Source: Xylocopa sonorina (taxonomy: Eukaryota; Arthropoda; Insecta; Hymenoptera; Apidae). From it: a stretch of 64,000 nt of DNA. The first letter of the stretch is position 1, and each line of letters starts with the position of its first letter. Where the stretch lies: NCBI RefSeq assembly GCF_050948175.1, contig NW_027490107.1, forward strand, positions 2,036,710 through 2,100,709. Reading direction: 5' to 3'. Position numbers and translations under genes: made by a program. Of this stretch, positions 10,251 to 21,324 are shown piece by piece. The notes under the pieces are model-generated. The model was not told the origin of the DNA. It did no database searches and worked only from the letters and a program-made list of their open reading frames with translations.

Positions 10251-11665
10251 CGACTTATATAATATATAGATATTTATTTTTATTTAGAGGGGATGGTCTA
10301 TTTTTAAGTAACTAAAATATATTATAAGTGTAATTATATAAACCAATTTCAAATATTTAATTAAAACATCATGAAATAATATGAAATTAGATAAGATTTT
10401 AGATGTAATGGAGTATCTTAAGGAGATATTGTATTTAGAATTAACTAATATATCCAGCGAATGGGCGATTAACGGATCGTTGCGAGGAGCATGCGGTGCA
10501 GCGAGTGGGGACTCGCGTCTCATGGTGGTACCAGCGGCGCGTCTTTCGTGTTTAACTTATGAAATATTATAATGATGTAAGTATAGCATGAACTTACAAT
10601 TACGCGTGTGTTGTTCGTGTCTTGGATTCTTAATGTGTATAACTTGGATTTATGGGTTCTTATATGCAGCAGTACATTAGTCCGGATATAGTATATATAT
10701 GTATGTAAGGATCTTAAAAGTAGAATACAGGTTCTGGTAAAGTCGGATCCCTGAATTGGAAGAATCTCCATTGCGGTGATGGGCTGCAACTGCGCACTTT
10801 AGCAGGACGAAATCACTGGTGCGAGGTAGACAAGGGTATTCGTCTTTGGTCCGAACGAGGCAGATATACTCGACAGTGGGAGCCAGACAGTAGTGCTCGC
10901 CGGTGGGACTGAAACAGCGATGCCTGGTGTCATTTACTGTTAATCCTATACCATAATCCTATACCTCGCCCGAGCGGGCATATGCCAATAGGTTTGCCCT
11001 CTACGAACTAGTTCTTCTATGTCACTGAAAGGGGCGATGGAAAAATCCAGATGTACCGCGGCGCCTATCCAGCGGGTCAGTCCTTTAGCTACTCCGTCGG
11101 GGGGGACGAATTCCAACCGCTGGAGTACCCACGGAGAACCTCGGGGAGGCGAACTCAATACGTGTACGCGAACACGCTCACTCTATCCCTTTTTGAATTA
11201 GGATGGATTAGTTTGGTCAAATTTTTGATGTTCCAGACTACCAGCCTCAGTCTTATTCAATTTTGCTCTACGAAAGTGTCTCAGACTAGCTTGGGCAAAT
11301 TAATAATGCACCAAACCTCCGAGTCCCAGTTTAATTCGATAGCCCCGTTCCAGAGCCCCGTTAGCCATCGGGCAAGCCTGACGCCTACGTTCCATCACGA
11401 GGAGGTTGGGATGGGTACTTTCTGGACACCCAGGTTCTGGAACGCATGTCTAGTGTGAACGAGCCATGTACACCGGTCGGTTCGAGTGACATAGCGGTAC
11501 TTGGTGCGTGTAAGCGCGTGCAGGTGTGCGCGCGCGAACGCTGCCGGTTGCCGGTGCTGTAGGCGAGCGCGGCAGATTGCCTGAGTCCAGGGGTTGATGA
11601 TCGAAGTGCGAGAAGGCTCATGTGTGGAATGGGTGGCAGGCGCTACGCACGACGTTACTTGAATT
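10251..11665. other. Unassigned stretch between retrotransposon and satellite
   Basis: The first ~500 bases are AT-rich; from ~10,780 to 11,660 the DNA is clearly GC-richer. Open frames there (plus 11,051-11,458; minus 10,946-11,158 and 11,385-11,673) overlap on both strands and match nothing I recognise. A direct repeat of TCCTATACC near 10,945-10,970 is the only local structure noted. A decayed LTR or internal retroelement fragment is possible on composition alone. Confidence 0.35.
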
Positions 11666-11885
11666 TGTTGCATGAATTTGTAGAACTCACATTCCTTTCA
11701 AGAGCAGAAGCAGATAAGCAGAATGCAATGCAGAGAACATTACAAATAACTTACATTGAAACGTTAAAATGAGATGGGCTATCGGGTTGTATGAAGCATT
11801 AGAACTCTCATGCATTGGCACGTAGACACTATAAACCGCCATTACATTGCATGCAACCGTAGGATTCATAGAATTCGTAAGTATG
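11666..11885 (+). repeat. Old satellite, forward orientation
   Basis: Starts with the TTGCATG...TAGAACTCACATTCC segment of the monomer and continues through AACGTTAAAATGAGATG and CACGTAGACACTATAAA. This is a little over one ~179-bp monomer in the same orientation as the large right-hand array, but far more diverged. Confidence 0.75.
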
Positions 11886-12649
11886 GAAGAAATAGAGTTC
11901 TAACGTTTCATGTATCGCAATGACACATTTTATTCCAACGTTTCAAAGCAAGTAAGATTGCAATGTCCAATGCAATGCAATACGCTCGTCTGCTAGTCCT
12001 CTTCAGAAGAATCAGATTACGAATAACGAACGCGTCATAGATCGCGATAGTGCATTTTATTTCAACGTTTCAAAGTAGGTGAGTTGTAACGTATTTTGCA
12101 ATGAATTATGCTTATCTGCTTCTACACTTCAAAACAATGTGTTCTAGTATTTCATTCAGCGCAATGTCTCATCTCATTCCAATGTTACATGCTCAGATGT
12201 AATATTCTGTGCTACGCATTATGTTTATCTGCATCTACACTTCAAAAGAATGTGATAGATTTCTAATACCCTAACCTTCTAAACATAGCATTATGCTCTT
12301 CTGCTTCTATACTTGCAAAGAATGTGAATTCTACGGTTAAATGCAAAATGATGGCGCTTCACATTGTTTTCGTGTCAATACAGTAGATGTCCAATGCTCT
12401 AACGTTCAAGTAAGCAAGCTGAAATCTTCTATGCATAACATTATACTTATCTTGTTCTACGTTTTAAAGAGTGTGTATTCTACAGGTCCGTGCAAAGGGA
12501 AGGTGCTTCATAGCGTCTGCGTTTCATAGTGGTAGGGTTCAAATGGTTGATGCAATGCGATGGCGCATCTCATTCCATTGTTTCAAGATAAGCAAGTTGT
12601 TATTTTCTATGTATAGCATTATGCTTATCTGCTTGTACACTTTAAAATT
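11886..12649 (-). repeat. Old satellite, reverse orientation
   Basis: About four monomers read as the reverse complement of the preceding block. Recognisable words are TTCAACGTTTCAAAGTA, CTTATCTGCTTCTACACTTC and AAGAATGTGAATTCTAC, spaced at ~175-180 bases. Orientation flips near 11,886. Confidence 0.75.
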
Positions 12650-12941
12650 TTTTTCGTGTAAACACCCACTGGCCAGGAAGCCTGTGACAGAGAACAAACT
12701 GAACATTATTAATGGAGTCCTGCTTATACTGATTGTAGCGCCCCTACCTGAAATTAGATTATGTTGGTCTCAAAAGGAAATGTATACAAACAATTGAAAA
12801 AAAACGCGATGAAGCGCGATCGGTTTATATCGATACTTAGATATTTTCATTTTACCATTATTTCTACGGCTAGGACTGAGGATCTATTGTATAAACTTAG
12901 AATTATTGTTAACGCAATTGTCTACACTTTCGAAAATAATG
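12650..12941 (+). pseudogene. Older piggyBac transposase, left part
   Basis: Amino-side fragment of a piggyBac-family (DDE_Tnp_1_7) transposase. One frame (to 12,797) reads PVTENKLNIINGVLLILIV then LPEIRLCWSQK, matching the conserved region before the catalytic core. After a frameshift, 12,761-12,941 reads KRDRFISILRYFHF and LLYKLRIIVNAIVYTF, and stops at a TTAA. The same protein resumes at 15,060 beyond the inserted element. If one TTAA copy is removed, the codons either side of 12,941/15,062 join in frame. The first ~100-150 residues and the left terminal repeat are missing; the fragment abuts reverse satellite near 12,650. Confidence 0.8.
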
Positions 12942-15061
12942 TTAACACGTTGAGTGCTACGCCAATTTTTGCTATATCTCTCGCTCAGGCGGCAGCGCGT
13001 GAGCACTTGATGGCGAACGCTTGACTAATGGGTATAAACATACAATAACTTTGATACCTGTATTCGTTTCGTTTGGACTGTCGGAATGATACAAGCAATG
13101 CATTTGTATATAATGTATAAGCATAAGATAATGGGATAGGGAATGCCAGAGAGGCGAAAGAGCAAATACAAGCTGAGAGTCATTCTGAAAAAGCCACGGG
13201 AGTATAAAGACCTATTGCAGCAGAGAGAATTCAGTTTTATAGTGAACATTTTGAAAAAGTTTTGGTATCGATCAAATAAAAATGTTGAGAGGACGAACAG
13301 ATAGTGACACGTCGAGTGAGCCATTTGTACCACGCAAATGTCGGCGTGTAATACAACTACCATCTTCAGATAGTGACAATTCATCTAGTAGTTCACTAAG
13401 GAATACTGAAACAAGTGATCCAAATGATTGGTTTGATCCGCGAGACAACCAGCCAAACATTATAAATTCCTCAAGTCTCCATAGTGCTAAACTCGTTCAT
13501 GAAGAAATGCAAAATTGGTGCACAATGGAAGATTTTTACGGCCTTTATGTGACAGATAAACTATTTTAACATATAAGCCAACAAACAGATATTTATGCGA
13601 CACAAAGAACAATCGCTTCCAAACGTGTTGAAAAGTAGGTGCCAACAGATAAGGACAAAATAAAGAGGTTTTTTGGAGTGGTTTTGTGGATGGGATTGGT
13701 AAAGCTTCCATCTTTGTATCTGTATTGGTCTAAGGATCCATTGTTTATTCAGACATTCCCGCGGAAAATTATGAGTAGAGACAGATTTAAAATTCTGTTG
13801 AGAATGTTGCATTTTTAATAAACGTGAATTTTTAATACAAGAATTAAATATAAATTTTAAAAAATATTATGATCCCGTTGAAATGTTATGCATCGACGAG
13901 ATGGTAATACCATTCCGTGGACGGATCATAGTTAGACAGTACATGAAACAAAAAAAGCATAGATATGCAATAAAATACTTAAATTGTGCTGTGATAATCA
14001 TTACACATATAATCTTTGCATTTACATCGGCAATCATTGGATAAAAAAATACAACAAATGTTGTCATGAATTTATGTGAAAATGTGTTTCACGAAGGCCA
14101 TACTTTATACACAGATAATTATTATAGGAGTGTGGATTTAGTAACCAAACTTATAACAAAAAATACGCATTTGGTTGGTACTCTTCGACCAAATCGAAGA
14201 GGCAATCCAAGTAAAGTTGAGACAGCCAAACTGCGACGCAGAGAAGTCATTGCCCAAGAGAACAGTAAAGGGATTACAATCATGAAATGGAAACACAAGA
14301 GGGATGTTTTAGTTCTTTCGATCAAGCATTCTGACGAAATGAAATCCATAATAACAAGAACAGGCGTATCCTGTAAACCAAAAATTATTATTGATCATAA
14401 TAAAGGTAAAACAGCGATTGTTCTGTCTGATCAAATGGGTGCTTACAGCAGTCCACTTAGAAGGTCTCTAAAATGGTATAGAAAACTGGCATTCGACCTT
14501 CTTTTGAATATTGTCGTCGTGAATGCGTTACGTATGTCCCAAAATGTAACAGGAAGAGAGATGTCAATTACAACATTCCAAAAACAATTGGTAAATGCTC
14601 TCACACGACATTCACATGACAAAACCTCAATTAGGGCCGATACAAGTAGACAAATTCACAAATTTCATAAGAAGGAAGGAAAGGCGCATGAAGTACGAAA
14701 ATATTGTGTTGAATGTTACAGCACAAACACAAAAATGTTCGGACGCCAGTTAGCGAGGAAAATGACAAAGGAAGTTACTACATACTGTAAAATGTACAAA
14801 TCGCAGTCACATCTTTGTTTAAAATGTTTTAATAAACTTCATTAAATATTAGTATAAATTTGTTAATTTTCATTAATAATTTAACCCTTTACAATGCCAG
14901 TCTGATGCACCGATGTCGACCAAACAAGAAGTTCGCTGTCAGTCCCTAGAATCCACGTTATCCAAACGAAAAGTCGATTGTCAGTCCCTGGGGACTGACG
15001 CCGCTTGAACGGAAAGTTCACTGTTAGTTCCTGGGGACTGACGTAGCACTCAACGTGTTAA
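12942..15061 (+). mobile_element. Nested piggyBac element with TIRs and TTAA duplication
   Basis: TTAA at 12,942-12,945 and 15,058-15,061 flank matching 16-bp terminal inverted repeats: CACGTTGAGTGCTACG at 12,946-12,961 and its reverse complement at 15,042-15,057. The element body is 2,112 bp and encodes a broken transposase. It sits inside the older piggyBac gene. Near the right end a ~42-43-bp sub-terminal motif repeats three times (GTCAGTCCC-like starts at 14,938, 14,980 and 15,023), probably transposase-binding sites. The length is a little under the usual full size for autonomous piggyBac elements. Confidence 0.92.
13282..14845 (+). pseudogene. piggyBac transposase of the nested element, inactivated
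   Basis: Cut-and-paste DDD transposase (DDE_Tnp_1_7) similar to PGBD4-type proteins. The acidic/serine-rich N-terminus is at 13,282-13,569 (DSDNSSSSSL). In the same frame, stops occur at 13,567, 13,636 (TAG where the family has tryptophan) and ~13,816. Then come LPSLYLYWSKDPLF, MSRDRFKILLRMLHF, the first catalytic aspartate in CIDEMVIPFRGR (codon 13,895), the second in LYTDNYYRS (codon 14,114), and IVLSDQMGAYSS. There the third catalytic aspartate is valine (codon 14,420), while the following aspartate (14,429) remains. A frame break lies near 14,040. The C-terminus has a cysteine-rich zinc-binding tail (CVEC ... CLKCF). The protein cannot be active in this copy. Confidence 0.9.
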
Positions 15062-16288
15062 GCCCGGTAAAAATATTGTAATCGACGAAATCATGGTTCC
15101 ATGACGAGGACGCTACAGTTTTTGTCAATATATCCCAGGAAAGTGGCATATACATGGTATAAAACATTGTAAACTGTGCCTTCCGGAAGGATACGCACAT
15201 AATATTCTTATTTATGCCGGAAATAATGCAACCAGAATAGCGAAAGCACATGCGCATGCTGTAGTTATGACGTTGGAGGGTGAATTATTATTTGAAAGCC
15301 GCATATTACAGGAAAATAGTTTATATATTTGTGTCTCTTTGGCCGAGAAACTTCTGCAAAAAGTAACATTTATTTATGGTACAGTAAAAGTTAATACACA
15401 ATTTCTTCCGCTGTAGGCTAAACGGAAATTGCAACGGGGTAGCTTCATGTATTTTCAAAATCGAAGCGGCTTTAAGTTTTTAAAGTGGACGTATAAGAAG
15501 CCGGTATGCATGCTAGCCACTTCTGAAAATCGCAAATGTGTTATTGTCCAGTGTAGAAATAATAAGTTAAAGCCGGATACAATGTTCCTTTATAACAATG
15601 CTAAGAAGTGATTTGACCATCCGACCAGATGTCTTCTTATCACAGTTGATTACGCAGAACAGTAAAGTGGTATAGGAAAATAGATATCGAATTAGTATGC
15701 GGGACTTCTCTCGTCAATGTCTATTATATGCATAGAAAATGGAGTACCAAAGGTATGAAAATATTAAACTTCCGCGAAAAAATTATTGATTATCTCCTCA
15801 GTACAGTGGATCATCACGGTGAACAAACGTCATCTGAAACTAAAGCAGTGCCCAAGAAGCGTACACATTTTCTGCGGTCATTCCAAGGACGCGCGAGAAA
15901 AACTAGACGTGTAAAGAATGTTATAAACGTATGTCTAGAATAAATGGTAAACAGTATGCCGCGAGTAAGGCGATAAACGTAAAAATCTGTTGTAACTGAT
16001 GTAAGGGCCAACCGGAACTCTACCCAACATGATTTCAAAAATTAAATAATTAAGTTAGGTTTATAATATTAGTTTGTTATGTTTTAAATATAGAATGTCT
16101 GTTTATTATGCTGAGAATTGAAAAATAAACCTATTTTGTACTATCTACTTTGTGAAATATAAGTTCGACCCATCGTGATGCACGCCGGCCCACGAAATAG
16201 ACGCGTGTGACCCACCGGAGATGCACACTGCCTCACGGAACAGACACGTGTGACTCACATGTGATGCACGCCGGCGTCAACGTGCTAA
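15058..16288 (+). mobile_element. Older piggyBac, right part, with transposase remnant and right end
   Basis: Continuation of the fragment at 12,650-12,941. From 15,060 it reads KPGKNIVIDEIMVP with the first catalytic aspartate at 15,084, then a TGA at 15,102. It continues with YIPGKWHIHGIKHCKLCLPEG, AEKLLQKVTF, YGTVKVN, LQRGSFMYFQNRSG and FLKWTYKKPV, through further stops (for example 15,415 and 15,609). A degraded zinc-ribbon tail lies near 15,975-16,045 (ICCN ... CKGQPEL). The right terminus is GTCAACGTG followed by CTAA (16,276-16,288), a decayed TIR plus target site. Three ~43-bp sub-terminal repeats (GATGCAC at 16,177, 16,220 and 16,263) precede it. Old forward satellite resumes right after. 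Confidence 0.82.
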
Positions 16289-17694
16289 ACGTAGAAATTA
16301 AATGTGCCATCGCATTGCGTGGAGCATTAGATCACTACAGCTTTGGCAAGCAGACAATACGAAACCCCAGCCCCGTGCAAGCAACAGTCGAATTTCCATT
16401 CGTTTGAAGTGTAGAGGTAGGTAAGGATAATGCGATACAGAGAACATTACAACATTCTTGCTTTCGAACGTTGAAATGAGACAGCCCACCACACAGCATG
16501 TAGCATTAGAACTCTATTGCTTATACATGTAGACACCATGAAACGGCATCCCGATGCATTTATCTGTAGAATTCGCATTCTTCTGAAATGTAGAAACAGA
16601 TCAACAAAATGCAAAGCGTACAAAGTTACAGCTAACTTACTATGAATCGTTGAAATGATTTGCGCTATCGCATTGCATAAAGCATTAGAACTCTATTGCA
16701 TTGACACGAAGCCACAATCATGAATCGTACAGTCGCTTGTAACTACATTACGATTCACATTCATTTGACGCATAGAAGCTTATATGGATAATAAGATATA
16801 TAGAACATTACACACATACTTTCGAACGTTGAAAAGAGATGAGCCAACACCATACATATAGCACTAGAACTGCATTGCTTTGACACGCCGAAGCTATGAA
16901 GCAGCTTCCCGTTACATGGAACTGTAGAAGTCATATTCTTTTGAAGTGTATAAACAGATAGGTATTAGAAGAAGCATTGAGAGTTACAGGTAACATACAT
17001 TGAAATTTTGAAATGCGACGAACGCTCGTGATGCACATAAGATTTTGAACTCCATTGCTTTTACAGGTAGACAATATGAAGCACTAACCAGTGGCAAGGA
17101 AATTTGGAATTGCTATTATTTTTAAGTGTAAAAGCTGATAAGTATAATGCGATGTAGAGATCCTTAAAACTTACTTAGTTTGAATCGTTGAAATGAGTCG
17201 CGCCATTGAGACACATGGAGCATTTAGATCTCAATAGCTTTAACATGAAGACACAATGTAGCGAGATCCCATAGCAAGGAACTGTAGAGTTCACATTCTT
17301 TTCAAGTGTACAAACAGACAAGAATAATGCTACGCACAAAAGATTACAGTCTCGTTGGATTGAACCATTGAAATGAAAAGCGCCATCAGATTGCATGGAT
17401 CATCAGGCATCAATTACTTTGACACGCAGGCAATACGAACCGCCATCCCGTTGCTTGGAACTGAAGAATTCACATTCTTATGATGCGCTGAATCAGATAA
17501 ACATAATGCTAATCATATAAATTAATAGCTTACTAACTTTGAAACGTTGAATTGAAATGCGCCATTGCATTACTTGGAGCAGTAGATCTCTATTGCAATG
17601 AGACACAGATATTATGAAGCGTCATCTGGTTGCAGCGAACTGCAAATTCATATTCTTCTGAATCGTACAAAGCGATAAGTTTCAGAGTATGAAA
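16289..17694 (+). repeat. Old satellite, forward orientation, ~179-bp monomers
   Basis: About eight diverged monomers with words such as AACGTTGAAATGAGA, GCGCCATCGCATTGCATGG, AGCATTAGAACTCTATTG and GAATTCACATTCTTTTGAAG. Each monomer divides into three ~60-base parts that resemble one another. There is no gene in the block; the short frames here are stop-limited. Confidence 0.85.
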
Positions 17695-18096
17695 GCTGTA
17701 CCGTTCTGTGCATCGCATTATACTTATCTGTTTCTGCACTTCAAAAGAATGTGAATTCTACAATTCCTTGAAACGAAATGGCGCTTTATAGTGTTTACGT
17801 GTCAGAGCAAGAGAGTTCCGATGCTCCATGCAATGCGTTGGCGCAACGCATTTCAACGTTTCAATGTAAGCAAGCTGTAATCCCCTATGCATAGCATTAT
17901 GCTTAACTGCTTCTAGTCATCAAATGAATGTGAATTATACAGCTTCATGCAACGGGATGGCGCTTCGTATTGTCTACGTGTCAAAGCAGTATAGTGCTAG
18001 TTTTACATGCAATGCGATGGTATTTCTCATTTCAACGTTTTAAAGTGAGAAAGCTATAGCCTTCAATATGTGTATCTACATAGCGCTTATTGTGTC
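17695..18096 (-). repeat. Old satellite, reverse orientation
   Basis: Roughly two monomers in reverse complement, with CTTATCTGTTTCTGCACTTC and ATTTCAACGTTTCAATGTAAG. Orientation flips near 17,695 and again near 18,096. Confidence 0.75.
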
Positions 18097-18457
18097 AAGT
18101 TGACACTTAGAAGCACTATACAGTTACATTGGTCTGTACAAATTACGTGCCTTATAACGTACAACCAAAATAAGCATATTTGCTTCGTATAAAACCTTTA
18201 AAATTACTTACCTTGTAACGTAAATCTAAGAAGAGTCATCGCGTTGCACGTAGCTTTGGAATTCAATTGCTTTGATAAGATGCCACTTAGAAACAATGTC
18301 CTGTTACATGGATCTGTAGAAATTGCATACTTTGTAACGTGAATCACAGTGTGCATAATTAAGTTGTATACAAACTAGCAACTCATTTCCTTCAAACGCA
18401 GGACTGAGAAGCACCATTGCGTTGCATAAAATTTTGGAATTCAATTGCTTTGACATG
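18097..18457 (+). repeat. Forward ~59-60-bp repeat block
   Basis: Forward units spaced at ~59-60 bases, each with a TTTGTAACGTGAATC- or TTCAAACGCAGGACTG-like start and a CATTGCGTTGCATAAA-like middle. They closely resemble the units at 1-200 and are less like the ~179-bp monomers around them. Confidence 0.6.
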
Positions 18458-19328
18458 TTCAAAAGAATGTACATTTTACAGTTCCATGCATTGGGATGAC
18501 GCATCTCATATCAGCATTTCAAAGTAAGTAAGGTCCTAGCAACAGGATAACGCATATCATTTCATCGTTTCAAAGTATGTAGGTTGTAATGTTCTACTCA
18601 TCACATTATTATTATCTGCTTCTAAGCTTGAAAAGAATGTTAATCCTACGTTTGCTTGCAACAAGATGGCGCTCCATTGTCTCTACATGTAAAAGCAATG
18701 GTTTTCTGATGCTACATGCAATGCGAAGGCGCACATCATTTCAACGTTTCAAAGTAAGTAAGCTGTAATGATCTACGCATAGCATTATGCTTATCTTCTT
18801 CCACATTTCTAAAGAATCTGAAATCTACAGTTCAATTCAACGAGATGGCGCTTAACAGTGTCTGCGTGGCAATACAGTTGAATCCTTCTGGTACATGCAA
18901 TACGAAGTCACATCTCATTCTAACGCTTCAAATTAGATAAGCTGTAATCTTCTATACAAAGCATAATGTTTATCCTCTTCTACATTTCAAAAGTATGTGA
19001 ATTCTACAGTACTATGCAACGAAATGTCTCCTCTGCAGTATATGCGTCAAAGCAGTAAAAATCTAATGCTCCGTGCAATGCGATGGCTCATTTCATTTCA
19101 ATGTTTCCACGTAAGGATACTGTAATCATCAATGCACTGCATTTTGCTTATCTGCTTCAACTCTACAAAAAATGTGAATTATACGGTTCCATGCAGCAGG
19201 ATAGTGTTTCATAGTGTCTGCGTGTCAAAACAAATTCCCAACGTTCAACGCAATGCGATGGCGCATACTATTTTAACATCTCAAAGTAAGTGAGCTGTAA
19301 CCTTCTGTGCACAGCACTATACTTACCC
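18458..19328 (-). repeat. Old satellite, reverse orientation
   Basis: About five reverse-complement monomers with TTCAACGTTTCAAAGTAAG, TCTACGCATAGCATTATGC and AAGAATGTGAA words. It starts abruptly after TTTGACATG at 18,457 and ends at ~19,328. Confidence 0.75.
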
Positions 19329-19545
19329 GCAAGGAACTGTAAAATTCACATTCGTTTGAAGTGAATGAGCAGATGAGCATAATGATATGCTTAGAAGATT
19401 ACAGGTTACTTACTCTGAAACGTTGAAATGAGATGTATTATTGCGTTGCGCGGAGCATTAGAACTTCATGGTTTTCACACGCAGATACTGTGAAGCACCA
19501 TCCCGTTCCAAGGAACTGCAGAGTTTACATTCCTTTAAAGAAGTA
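19329..19545 (+). repeat. Old satellite, forward orientation, single monomer
   Basis: One forward monomer (GCAAGGAACTGTAAAATTCAC through TTTACATTCCTTTAAAG) lying between two reverse blocks. Confidence 0.7.
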
Positions 19546-20695
19546 AAAGAGATCTAATGCTTCTTGAAACGCGATATTGCATCTCATTTTTATGTTCCAT
19601 GATAAGATATAATATTCATTGCGAAGTGTAATGTATAACTCGACTACACTTCAAAAGAATGTAAATGCGACACTTCCTTGCTAGGAAATAGCGTCTCCAG
19701 ATATCTACGTATCGTAGCAATAAAGTACTAATGCTTCTTAAAGCGCGATATCGCGTCTCATTTCAATGTTTCATGATAAGATATAATATTCATTGCGAAG
19801 TTTCATTTATACCTCGCATATACCTCAAATGAATGTAAATGCGACATTTCCTTGCTAGGGAATAGCGTTTGCAGATCTCTACGCATCGAAGCAATAGAGT
19901 TCTAATGCTTCTTAGAACGGGATATCGCATCTCGTTTCTATGTCTCATGATAAGATATCATATTCATTGCGAAGTGTCATGTATACCTCGTATCCACTTC
20001 AAAAGAATGTAAATGCCACACTTGTTTGGTAGGAAATGAGTTTCCAAATATCTACAAATCGAAGTAATATAGTTCTAACGCTTCTTAGAACGGGATATCG
20101 CATCTCATTTCTATGTTTCATGATATGATATATTATACATTGCGAAGTGTTATGTATGCCTCGACTACACTTCAAAAGAATGTAAATGCCACACTTCCTT
20201 GCTAGGAAATGCGTTTCCAGATGTCTACGTATCGAAGCAATATAGTTGTAATACTTCTTAAAATGCGATGTCGCACCTCATTTCTATGTTTCATGATAAG
20301 ATATAATATTCATTGCGAAGTGTAATGATTACCACGTCTACACTTCAAAAGAATGTAAATGCCACTCTTCTTTGCTATGAAATAGCGTTTCCAGATGTCT
20401 ACGTATCGAAGCTCTAGTGTTGTAATGCTTCTTAAAACGCGATATCGCAGCTCTTTTCTATGTTTGATGGTAAGATATAATATTCATTACGAAGTGTTAT
20501 GTATACCTCTTCTACACTTCAAAAGAATGTAAATGCCACACTTCCTTGCGACGGACTATCGTTTCTAGATCTGAAGGTTTAGAAGCAATAGAGTTCTAAT
20601 GCTTCGTAAAACGCAGCTGCGCATCTTACTTCTATATTTCATGATAAGATGTAATATTCATAGCATCGCATTATGCTTATATGCTTCTGTGCTTT
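19546..20695 (-). repeat. Intermediate satellite subfamily, reverse orientation
   Basis: About six and a half reverse-complement monomers near 174 bp, of the same intermediate type that fills 27,950-37,000 in forward orientation. Shared words include GCGATATCGCATCTCATTTC, ATGATAAGATATAATATTC and CTTCCTTGCTAGGAAAT. The block abuts a truncated LTR near 20,700. Together with the right-hand array it gives an inverted pair of arrays around copy 2 of the segmental duplication. Confidence 0.8.
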
Positions 20696-20699
20696 GTAA

Positions 20700-21324
20700 T
20701 GCTCTGGGATGTGAGAAGGTCCTCAACCATCCTTAACCCCCTAAAGAGAAGTCAAAAGTCCAGCGGCCCTGCAGGTGGGCCATGGGAGCGCGGCGCACGA
20801 GGCGCTACGCAATTTAAATGATCACGGTGATCCCCTCAGGGACACCCAGCGAATTCAAGGAACCTGAAGAAGAGAACGTGAGTGCTTATTCGCTAAAGCG
20901 TCCCATTTCTTGTGTCGCATATTGTATATTGTATCTTATATCGTGAAGCGAGTTATGATACGCGGTAATTCGGGGCGTGTTGCGTAGTTTCCCGTAGCCC
21001 TTGTTAGTTAAACCCAGGTCGAGACTATAAATAAACATGCCGCGACTTCAGTATCGCGCGACCTGAGTGTGTACTTGGGTAGGCGTAGTCGAGAGGAGGA
21101 GCATTTCGATGTTTCAAGGGTTGTTCCGCCCCAGGGTTCCCAGGGTCGTGTAGTCTATCGCTTTGCTACTTTCTGAGCATCTGGTGCCCAGGAAAAGTTG
21201 TACGTGAGCGGATACCTTGGAACGATAGATCGCTTTAGATTAAAGTTCGTTTTACACCTTAAAGCATTTAGATAATTATCCCCTTCGAGCTTCCCTGACT
21301 TACTATATATAGGTTTCCGTCACA
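20700..21324 (+). mobile_element. 5'-truncated LTR related to the one at 25,067-26,391
   Basis: Shares ordered similarity with the downstream half of the solo LTR at 25,067-26,391: GTGAGAAGGTCCTC, CTGCAGGTGGGCCATGG, GAACGTGAGTGCTTATTCGC, AAAGCGTCCCATTT and a terminal CCGTCACA at 21,317-21,324. The left half is missing and satellite begins directly at its broken edge. Its intact right end coincides with the start of copy 2 of the segmental duplication. Confidence 0.75.

Noticed and set aside
10946..11673. Overlapping ORFs on both strands in the GC-richer stretch
   Set aside because: No motif recognised on either strand; high GC lengthens chance frames.
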